DNA of 20,108 nt, taken from positions 1 through 20,108 of the forward strand of contig CAYXDO010000189.1 of NCBI GenBank assembly GCA_964463485.1, read 5' to 3'. The stretch is from CAYXDO01 sp964463485. Its GTDB lineage: Bacteria; Myxococcota; Kuafuiibacteriia; Kuafuiibacteriales; Kuafuiibacteriaceae. The notes beneath the pieces were generated by a model that had not been told where the DNA came from, made no database searches, and saw only the letters and a list, made by a program, of their open reading frames with translations. The first letter of the stretch is position 1; each line of letters starts with the position of its first letter. A program made the translations under genes and the position numbers. Positions 14,837 to 20,108 of this stretch are shown one piece after another.

Positions 14837-16532
14837 GCCAGGCCGCGTAGCCGTCATCGAGCAGCTGCTCGCAGATGGCTTCACGCACATGTTCGGGAAC
14901 CCGGGCACGGTCGAGCAGGGGTTCCTGGACGTTCTGTCCGACTATCCGTCGATGAAGTACTTCCTGACTCTGCAGGAGTCCGTGGCAGTATTGGTCGCCG
15001 ATGGGTATGCGCGGGCAGCGCGACGGCCCGCGTTGGTTCAGCTTCATAGCTCCCCAGGCTTGGGGAACGGGATTGGAGCGCTCTATCAAGCCAAGCGGGG
15101 CCATTCTCCGCTTGTCGTGATCGCCGGTGACGCTGGCGTTCGCTACGGCGCGATGGACGCGCAGATGGCCGCTGACTTGGTGGGTATGGCGCAGCCGGTG
15201 ACGAAGTGGGCGACGATGGTGCAGCATCCGTCGTCTCTTCTGCGGGTGTTGCGGCGGGCCTACAAAGTCGCGGTCACGCCGCCGATGGGTCCGGTCTACG
15301 TTTGCCTGCCTCAGGACATGTTGGACGAGCCTAACAACGAGGAAGTCAGACCGACCTCCAAAGTCAGCACGCGGGTCGCGCCCGACGAGGACACGATCGA
15401 GACCATCGCCAGGGCGTTGGTCGGCGCGAAGAGGCCGGTGATTTTGGCCGGCAACGGCGTGGCCTACGCGGGCGCCGAATCGGAGCTTCAGCAGATCGCG
15501 GAGTCGGTCGGCGCGGAGGTCTACGAGGTCGACAACGGGGAGTGGCTCATGCCGAGCGACCACCCGTTGTTCACGGGATCGACGGGTCACATGTTCGGTT
15601 CTTACAGCAAGCCGATCTTGTCCAGAGCGGACGTCGTCTTGGTGGTGGGGACGTACGTAGTGCCCGAAGTGTTCCCGGAGCTCGGAGACGTCTTTGCGCG
15701 GGACGCGCGCGTGTTCCATATCGATCTCGACTCGTGGGAGATTGCCAAGAATCACCCCGTCGAGCTCGGGATGGTGGCTGACCCGAAGCTCTCGCTCGAG
15801 AAGCTCGTGAGTGCCCTCGGCAAGGCGCACTCGAGCGGATCGAAAGACGCGGCGAAGCGGCGGTACGGCGAAGCGGCGGAGATGAAGTCTCGGGCCTTGG
15901 CGCAGCAGCTCGAAAAGGACGCGCAATCGGCGGGCAACACACCGATGCAGTTCCACACGTTTGCCAAGGAGCTCGCGGCGAGGCTTCCGACGGACGCGAT
16001 CTTGTTCGACGAAGCGTTGACCAACTCACCGCCCATTCAGCGGTACCGACCCACGCGCGAGCGAGGTCAGTACTTTCTGACTCGGGGAGGGTCACTCGGA
16101 GTCGGCATTCCGGGAGCGATCGGGGCGAAGGTGGCGCGGCCCGACAAGACCGTGGTCGGTTTTTCCGGCGACGGCGGGTCGATGTACACCATCCAAGCGC
16201 TCTGGTCTGCCGTCCGTCATGACGTGGATGCGAAGTTCGTCGTCTGCAACAACCGATCATATCGGCTCCTGCAGGCGAACATTCAGCAGTGGTGGAAGGA
16301 GCAGTCGGTCACGCCTCACGGCTATCCGCTGCCGTTCGACCTCTCCTGGCCTCCGCTCCGCTTCGATGAGATGGCGAAATCGATGGGTGTGCCTTCGGTT
16401 CGCGTCGAGCGGCCGGAAGCGATTCCGGCGGCCGTCGCGCAGATGTTGGACCACAAGGGCCCATTTCTCTGCGACGTCGTCGTGGAAGGGGATGTTCGTC
16501 CTGATTTGATCGGCGTGCACTGCGGTCAATAA
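14826..16532 (+). CDS. Thiamine-diphosphate-dependent decarboxylase, benzoylformate-decarboxylase-like
   Basis: The product has 568 residues, normal for the family. The N-terminal ThDP domain has GNPGTVEQGFLDVL and the catalytic Glu51 in TLQESVAVL. His74 in VQLHSSPGLGNGIGALYQA matches the benzoylformate decarboxylase pattern (His, then G-x-GN-x-x-GAL). A central domain (about 185-330) follows. The C-terminal ThDP domain has the metal/diphosphate motif GDGG (448-451) ending in NN (475-476). The enzyme should decarboxylate a 2-oxo acid; carboligation or an acetolactate-synthase-like reaction is less likely given the His. It starts inside the DJ-1 gene and is followed by a hairpin terminator. 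The substrate is unknown. Confidence 0.9.
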   Translation: MGGKPGRVAVIEQLLADGFTHMFGNPGTVEQGFLDVLSDYPSMKYFLTLQESVAVLVADGYARAARRPALVQLHSSPGLGNGIGALYQAKRGHSPLVVIAGDAGVRYGAMDAQMAADLVGMAQPVTKWATMVQHPSSLLRVLRRAYKVAVTPPMGPVYVCLPQDMLDEPNNEEVRPTSKVSTRVAPDEDTIETIARALVGAKRPVILAGNGVAYAGAESELQQIAESVGAEVYEVDNGEWLMPSDHPLFTGSTGHMFGSYSKPILSRADVVLVVGTYVVPEVFPELGDVFARDARVFHIDLDSWEIAKNHPVELGMVADPKLSLEKLVSALGKAHSSGSKDAAKRRYGEAAEMKSRALAQQLEKDAQSAGNTPMQFHTFAKELAARLPTDAILFDEALTNSPPIQRYRPTRERGQYFLTRGGSLGVGIPGAIGAKVARPDKTVVGFSGDGGSMYTIQALWSAVRHDVDAKFVVCNNRSYRLLQANIQQWWKEQSVTPHGYPLPFDLSWPPLRFDEMAKSMGVPSVRVERPEAIPAAVAQMLDHKGPFLCDVVVEGDVRPDLIGVHCGQ

Positions 16533-16537
16533 TTTTG

Positions 16538-16588
16538 CGTCTCGGAGGGTCAGGCCAACGCGCCCGGCCCTCCGAGACGTTCTTTTCG
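16538..16588 (+). terminator. Hairpin with T-rich tail (rho-independent-type terminator) inside the metabolic cluster
   Basis: The arm CGTCTCGGAGGG (16538-16549) pairs perfectly with CCCTCCGAGACG (16568-16579). Two further pairs (T-G, C-G) may extend it to a 14-bp stem. The tail TTCTTTTCG follows directly. It begins six bases after the ThDP gene's stop and ends before the second DJ-1 gene's ribosome-binding site at 16612. It should end or attenuate transcription between genes 2 and 3 of the cluster. Confidence 0.8.
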
Positions 16589-16621
16589 TCGATCCCGGTT
16601 CGGGACCGAGTGGAGGAATCG

Positions 16622-17197
16622 ATGGGGATTCGGGGAAAAAAGATCGCCATCTTGATCGAGAGCGGCTTTTACGAGCCGGAGATCAATTATTACAATTTCC
16701 GCTTCAAGGAGGAAGGTGCGGAGCTCCATTTCATGTCCAGGCTCTGGGGCCAGTCGGGCATTTCGTTCAAGGGGAACGAAAATCACGGCAACACGATGTG
16801 GGTCGACAAGACCTTCGAGGGCATGACCGACGAGCAGCTCGCGAGCTACGCGGCGGTGATCGTGCCTGCTGGGTTCGTGTCCGATCGACTTCGATACACC
16901 GACGACGTCAACAAACTCTCTCCGGCCACCGAATTCCTGAAGCGCGCCTTCGCGAACCCGAACATTCTCAAGGGCATCATCTGCCACGGACTGTGGCTCG
17001 TCGCGCCTGCCCCCGAGCTCGTTCGCGGCCGGCGTCTCACGACGCACAACAATCTGCACGGCGACGCCGTCAACATGGGTGCGATCTACGTGAACGAGGA
17101 CGTCGTCGTCGACGGTGACCTGGTCACCGGGCGCAGCGGCGGCCACGCGCATTTGTTCGCTCGCAAGATCATCGACATTCTCAACGAGAGAGGCTGA
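16622..17197 (+). CDS. DJ-1/PfpI family protein (second, shorter)
   Basis: The product has 191 residues, the usual PfpI length. It begins GKKIAILIESGFYEPEINYY, with Glu18/Glu20 in the family's conserved acidic position. The nucleophile elbow is GIICHGLWLV, giving Cys121 and His122, the Cys-His arrangement typical of PfpI proteases and deglycases. The C-terminal region (DLVTGRSGGHAHLFARKIID) also matches PfpI members. The ATG at 16622 has GGAGG at 16612-16616; the reading frame is open further upstream but that part covers the terminator hairpin. It differs clearly from the 274-residue DJ-1 protein at 14012, so the two probably act on different substrates or have different roles. The VOC gene follows after five bases. 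Confidence 0.9.
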   Translation: MGIRGKKIAILIESGFYEPEINYYNFRFKEEGAELHFMSRLWGQSGISFKGNENHGNTMWVDKTFEGMTDEQLASYAAVIVPAGFVSDRLRYTDDVNKLSPATEFLKRAFANPNILKGIICHGLWLVAPAPELVRGRRLTTHNNLHGDAVNMGAIYVNEDVVVDGDLVTGRSGGHAHLFARKIIDILNERG

Positions 17198-17202
17198 CTC
17201 AT

Positions 17203-17610
17203 ATGAGTACGCGTTTTGTGCACGTCGCGATCAACTGCAAGAACATGCAGACGATCATCGACTTCTACGACAAGTACTTCGGCTTCAAGGTCACCCGCCG
17301 CATTCAGCTCGGCGCGGACAAAGAGATCGTGTTCGTGAAGAACGACCACGGCGTCTACTTCGAGCTGTTCAAGGAGGAGCAGAAGGCGCCGTTTGCGCCG
17401 TTCGTCGCCGACGGACCCACCTGGGCGGGCTTGCGCCACATCGCTTTCCAGGTCGACAACCTCGACGCGAAGCTGGCTGAGCTGAAGGGAGTCGCTCCCG
17501 TCACCCTCGGGCCCATGGCCTTCGATGACTTCATCAAGGGATGGAAGACCGCCTGGGTGAGCGACCCCGAAGGCAACATCATCGAAATCAGCGAGGGGTA
17601 TCACGATTGA
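17203..17610 (+). CDS. VOC superfamily (glyoxalase I / dioxygenase fold) protein
   Basis: The product has 135 residues, one complete VOC unit of two beta-alpha-beta-beta-beta modules. Likely metal ligands are His7 (FVHVAIN), Glu54 (VYFELF), His79 (GLRHIAFQV) and Glu128 (NIIEISEG), the His/Glu/His/Glu set of glyoxalase I-type enzymes. The ending DPEGNIIEISEG is typical. It may be a lyase, isomerase or epimerase acting on a small carbonyl compound. An AGAGG lies about nine bases before the ATG. It is sandwiched between the DJ-1 and GMC genes, suggesting handling of an aldehyde or ketone in the same pathway. Confidence 0.9.
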   Translation: MSTRFVHVAINCKNMQTIIDFYDKYFGFKVTRRIQLGADKEIVFVKNDHGVYFELFKEEQKAPFAPFVADGPTWAGLRHIAFQVDNLDAKLAELKGVAPVTLGPMAFDDFIKGWKTAWVSDPEGNIIEISEGYHD

Positions 17611-17633
17611 TTTCGTGAGACTGGGAGATACAC

Positions 17634-19157
17634 ATGACTCATCAAGCGTTCGACTACATCATCGTGGGTGCGGGCACCGCGGGGACCGTGTTGGCCAACC
17701 GGCTGAGCGCCGACCCGAAGCGTTCGGTGCTCCTGCTCGAAGCCGGCGGCCCGGACGAGAAGCCCGAAATCCACAGCCTCGAGGGCGTGCTCGCGACGTG
17801 GGGTTCCGAGGTCGACTACAACTACGAGACCGAAGCCATGCCGGGCGTGGGTGGCCGGAAAGTCCGAATCTCGCGCGGCAAGGTGCTCGGCGGATCGAGC
17901 TCCCTTCACGCGATGATGCACGTGCGCGGGAACGCCCGTGACTTCGATACGTGGAATCAGCTCGGCTGCGACGGCTGGTCTTACGCGGACTGCCTGCCCT
18001 ACTTCAAGAAGCTCGAGGATTGGGACGGCCCCATGACCGAGTATCGCGGCAAGGGCGGACCGATGCCCGTGAAGAAGTCACCCGCGCCCACGATCGTTGC
18101 TCAGTCGTTCCATGCCGCCGCCGGTGAGCTCGGGTATCGGGCGCATGGTGACATGAACGACCCGCACCACGAGAACACCGCGGCTTATTATCAGTATACG
18201 ATCACCGACGAGCACAAACGCGCGAGCGGCGCGGTGGCGTACCTGAAACCGGTGATGGCCCGATCGAATCTCACGGTGAAGACGTGGGCGATGACCAACA
18301 AAGTCACGTTCGACGGCAGGCGCGCCACGGGCGTCGAGTACACGCAGAAGGACGGGTCCAAAGTCACCGTCAAGGCCAACAAGGAAGTCCTCCTCGCGGC
18401 CGGCGCGTTCGACTCCCCGAAGCTGTTGATGTTGTCGGGCGTAGGCCCTGCTGCACAACTGAAGGCCAAAGGTCTCGACGTGGTTCAAGACTCCGCGGGC
18501 GTGGGTCAGAACCTGCACGACCACGTGCTTTGTATGATCCCGTTCCGGCCGAAGATCGAAATCGGGCGACCGTTGTTCATCGGTGAGTGTGGCTTGTTCG
18601 TGCGGTCCCGGCCCGGCATGGATGCCGCCGCGCCCGACCTTCAGTTCATCTGTTCCTCGGGTACGCCGGGGTTGCTTCCGCCAGAGGTGGGTCCGTGGTG
18701 GGGGATCGTGACGATCCTGGCGCGCCCCCTGAGCCGCGGGTACGTTGCGTTGCGTGACACCAACGCGGCCTCGCCGGCCATCATTCAGCCGAATTATCTC
18801 GGTGCGGTCGCCGACCTCGACGCCTTCCAAGCGGGCCTCGGGCTCGCGAGGAAGCTCGCGGGCACCAAGGCCATGGAGCACCTGAACGGCGGCGAGATCT
18901 TCCCTGGTCCAAACGTCGAAGGTGAGGCCCTGCGAGGCTTCATCAAAGAGAATTGCGCGACGATTTGGCACCCCGTGGGTACGTGCAAGATGGGCCGAGA
19001 CGAGCTCTCCGTCGTCGATCCGTCGTGCAAGGTCTACGGCACCGAGGGGCTGCGCGTCATCGACGCCTCCGTCATGCCGCAAATCGTCTCCGCGAACCCG
19101 AACGCCGCGATCATCATGATCGCCGAGAAGGTCTCGGATCTCATTCTCGCCAGCTGA
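17634..19157 (+). CDS. GMC-family FAD-dependent oxidoreductase (choline/alcohol-dehydrogenase-like)
   Basis: The product has 507 residues. The N-terminal FAD Rossmann motif is VGAGTAGTVLANRL (11-24), with Glu36 in LLLEAGG for the ribose. GMC signature 1 is near GKVLGGSSSLHAMMHVRG (82-99), and the signature-2-type AAGAFDSPKLLMLSGVG is at 255-271. The C-terminus has His446 (IWHPVGTCKMG) and Asn488 (SANPNAA), the His-Asn catalytic pair. There is no signal peptide, so it is probably cytoplasmic. The enzyme should oxidise a primary or secondary alcohol to an aldehyde or ketone. GGGAG lies six bases before the ATG. It is the last gene of the + strand cluster. Confidence 0.93.
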   Translation: MTHQAFDYIIVGAGTAGTVLANRLSADPKRSVLLLEAGGPDEKPEIHSLEGVLATWGSEVDYNYETEAMPGVGGRKVRISRGKVLGGSSSLHAMMHVRGNARDFDTWNQLGCDGWSYADCLPYFKKLEDWDGPMTEYRGKGGPMPVKKSPAPTIVAQSFHAAAGELGYRAHGDMNDPHHENTAAYYQYTITDEHKRASGAVAYLKPVMARSNLTVKTWAMTNKVTFDGRRATGVEYTQKDGSKVTVKANKEVLLAAGAFDSPKLLMLSGVGPAAQLKAKGLDVVQDSAGVGQNLHDHVLCMIPFRPKIEIGRPLFIGECGLFVRSRPGMDAAAPDLQFICSSGTPGLLPPEVGPWWGIVTILARPLSRGYVALRDTNAASPAIIQPNYLGAVADLDAFQAGLGLARKLAGTKAMEHLNGGEIFPGPNVEGEALRGFIKENCATIWHPVGTCKMGRDELSVVDPSCKVYGTEGLRVIDASVMPQIVSANPNAAIIMIAEKVSDLILAS

Positions 19158-19573
19158 TCACTGAGCTCATGGCCACTCGTTGGTTCTGAGGCGACGCTGT
19201 ATTCGTCTCGCCCAGGTCTGGCCCATGTTTCCCGCCACGCTTCTACGAACAAGCGCTGGTTCAGGACCTCGAGCAGGTTCGGGCCTTCCGAGCGCTCCAC
19301 GCGTTCGCTTACGCGGCGTTCAGGGCCGGCAAGATGTCCGTGGAATTTTCCCGGGAGCTCCCCGCCAACGACGTATGTGAGACAGGGACTCATCGCGACG
19401 TAGCTCGCTCGAGCTCCGAACGGCCTGAGGCCCGCCGCGCCTCCCGACCGCAACCGGGACGAGCCCCGCCGCTGGGCGGGCGGTCGATAGAAGGAAGGTC
19501 GTCGATCCAACGGGGCCGGACTCCGATAACGAACCAACTCAGCTGTTACGAGGGCGGGCTGCTCTTCGCGGAA
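19158..19573. other. 416-bp gene-poor region after the GMC gene
   Basis: No complete gene is supported here. It contains a coding-like fragment on the + strand (about 19200-19375) without a credible start. It also has a nested hairpin at 19445-19486. The longest - strand frame runs into the GMC gene and looks like its shadow. No T-rich terminator was seen directly after the GMC stop. Confidence 0.5.
19445..19486 (+). other. Nested GC-rich hairpin
   Basis: The outer arms CGACCGC (19445-19451) and GCGGTCG (19480-19486) pair. Inside, CCCGCC (19465-19470) pairs with GGCGGG (19475-19480) around a 4-base loop; the two stems share base 19480. There is no T-run, so it would be a factor-dependent terminator, an RNA 3' structure or chance in GC-rich DNA. 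Confidence 0.35.
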
Positions 19574-20035
19574 TCACGACTTCGAGCGCTGAGCCGACAT
19601 CGCGCAGAGCCCATCCCCTGAAGAGCTCGATCTGCGCGCGGAGCCGGCTTCGCACGAAGCTCGAGCTCCACGCGGAGCCCTCACCGCGCGGAGGACGCTT
19701 TCGCTCAGGCCTCGGCGAAAACGCCGGCCACCGCGCAACCGCGCGTAATCTGAGACGGCGATCGCGATCGGGGCTTCGTGCTTCGTCGAACGAAACGATT
19801 TTCGGAGCTCGATGAGCACCGGGCCGGTCGAGATTCCGAGCGCGACCTCCGAACTCTCGAGGACACTCTGCCCAGCCGCCGGGCTCTGCGAGATCACCGC
19901 GCCGAGCGGGACGGAGAGCGAGTGACTCTCCGTGACTGATCCCACCGCGAGGGTCGTGGAGAGCAGAGTTGCTCGCGCGACGCGTTCCTGCAAACCCACG
20001 ACGTCGGGTACGAGCCTGAAGGTCGGCTCCCGCAC
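19574..20035 (-). CDS. PASTA-domain ORF, probably a truncated or decaying gene
   Basis: The product has 153 residues from a GTG at 20035. Residues about 7-72 are a clear PASTA domain: VPDVVGLQERVARATL, then LAVGSVTESHSL, VPLGAVISQSPAAGQSV and VALGISTGP. PASTA domains bind muropeptides or beta-lactams and usually occur at the end of Ser/Thr kinases or penicillin-binding proteins. No signal peptide, transmembrane helix or partner domain is present. After the domain the frame runs into dispersed-repeat copy B, so the last ~80 residues look like accidental coding. An in-frame TGA lies two codons upstream, at the edge of the 15-bp tandem array. I infer that this is a remnant of a larger gene or a very small orphan PASTA protein. 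Confidence 0.5.
   Translation of the reverse strand: MREPTFRLVPDVVGLQERVARATLLSTTLAVGSVTESHSLSVPLGAVISQSPAAGQSVLESSEVALGISTGPVLIELRKSFRSTKHEAPIAIAVSDYARLRGGRRFRRGLSESVLRAVRAPRGARASCEAGSARRSSSSGDGLCAMSAQRSKS
19663..19812 (-). repeat. Dispersed repeat, copy B (~150 bp), inverted relative to copy A
   Basis: The reverse complement of this stretch aligns with 1316-1463 at about 80% identity with two single-base gaps. It lies in the 3' half of the PASTA-domain ORF, starting right after the PASTA domain. In both copies the repeat lies just downstream of a coding domain and in the same orientation relative to it. Confidence 0.8.
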
Positions 20036-20040
20036 CGCTC

Positions 20041-20108
20041 ACTGGTGACTAGGGCACTGGTGACTAGGGCACTGGTGACTAGGGCACTGGTGACTAGGGC
20101 ACTGGTGA
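20041..20108 (+). repeat. 15-bp tandem repeat array (4.5 units, runs off window end)
   Basis: The unit actggtgactagggc occurs four times without change (20041-20100) and starts a fifth time (20101-20108). Because 15 is a multiple of three, each frame has a constant reading. Several frames have a stop in every unit (tga or tag), so it is more likely intergenic than coding. The true length is unknown because it continues past the window. Confidence 0.97.

Noticed and set aside
13745..14908. 387-residue open frame on the - strand over the first DJ-1 gene
   Set aside because: It is antisense to a gene with a strong ribosome-binding site and a nucleophile-elbow motif. It shows no recognisable domain of its own.
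14748..15956. 402-residue open frame on the - strand over the ThDP decarboxylase
   Set aside because: Its composition is Arg/His/Leu-rich and it lies fully antisense to a gene with clear ThDP motifs.
19034..19537. 167-residue - strand frame downstream of the GMC gene
   Set aside because: Its C-terminal part is antisense to the conserved end of the GMC gene, and the rest shows no domain.
1..20108. CRISPR array or cas genes
   Set aside because: The only short regular repeats (10, 12 and 15 bp) are contiguous or phased without unique 30-bp spacers, and no Cas-like protein was seen.
1..20108. tRNA or rRNA genes
   Set aside because: No cloverleaf with a TTC-type T-loop and no rRNA-like sequence was recognised on either strand.

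Overview
The window is high-GC bacterial DNA. It carries a eukaryote-like Ser/Thr kinase, thrombospondin-type-3-like acidic repeats, a PASTA domain, LolA/MacB-like envelope genes and many dispersed and tandem repeats. Together these suggest a large-genome Gram-negative bacterium, most likely a myxobacterium (Myxococcota, Polyangiales-like). This placement is inference from gene content; there is no rRNA or other marker gene.

Layout: (1) 1-1304, + strand: the 3' end of one Rpn/PD-(D/E)XK-like gene, then a complete tandem paralogue. They share 178 bp of perfect identity that stops just past the stop codon. (2) 1316-1463: a ~150-bp dispersed repeat with a second, inverted copy at 19663-19812. 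(3) 6862-1497, - strand: a tightly packed five-gene operon, LolA-like periplasmic protein -> two MacB/LolCE-type permeases -> LolD-type ATPase -> outer-membrane beta-barrel. It looks like a complete cell-envelope lipid or lipoprotein traffic line. (4) 7111-7977, +: an NmrA-like NAD(P)-binding protein, divergent from the operon across a promoter region with a 10-bp-phased direct repeat. (5) 13618-7984, -: three closely spaced genes of unusual architecture. They are a protein with about six NUMOD4/HNH-like modules, a Ser/Thr kinase with two duplicated N-terminal Cys2-His-Cys zinc-finger modules, and a predicted secreted or lipoprotein with Ca-binding-type repeats, a peptidoglycan-binding domain and a possible NlpC/P60-like C-terminus. 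I rate this the best candidate for an undescribed system. (6) 14012-19157, +: a metabolic cluster of DJ-1/PfpI protein, ThDP-dependent decarboxylase (benzoylformate-decarboxylase-like), a second DJ-1/PfpI protein, a VOC/glyoxalase-fold protein and a GMC flavoprotein oxidoreductase. A strong hairpin terminator splits it after the second gene. (7) 19158-20108: gene-poor DNA with a hairpin, a coding-like fragment, the second dispersed-repeat copy fused to a PASTA-domain ORF, and a 15-bp tandem array that runs off the window end.

The metabolic cluster plausibly oxidises an alcohol to an aldehyde or ketone (GMC), decarboxylates a 2-oxo acid (ThDP enzyme) and handles reactive carbonyls (DJ-1, VOC). 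The substrate cannot be read from sequence. The envelope operon probably moves a lipid or lipoprotein cargo from inner to outer membrane.
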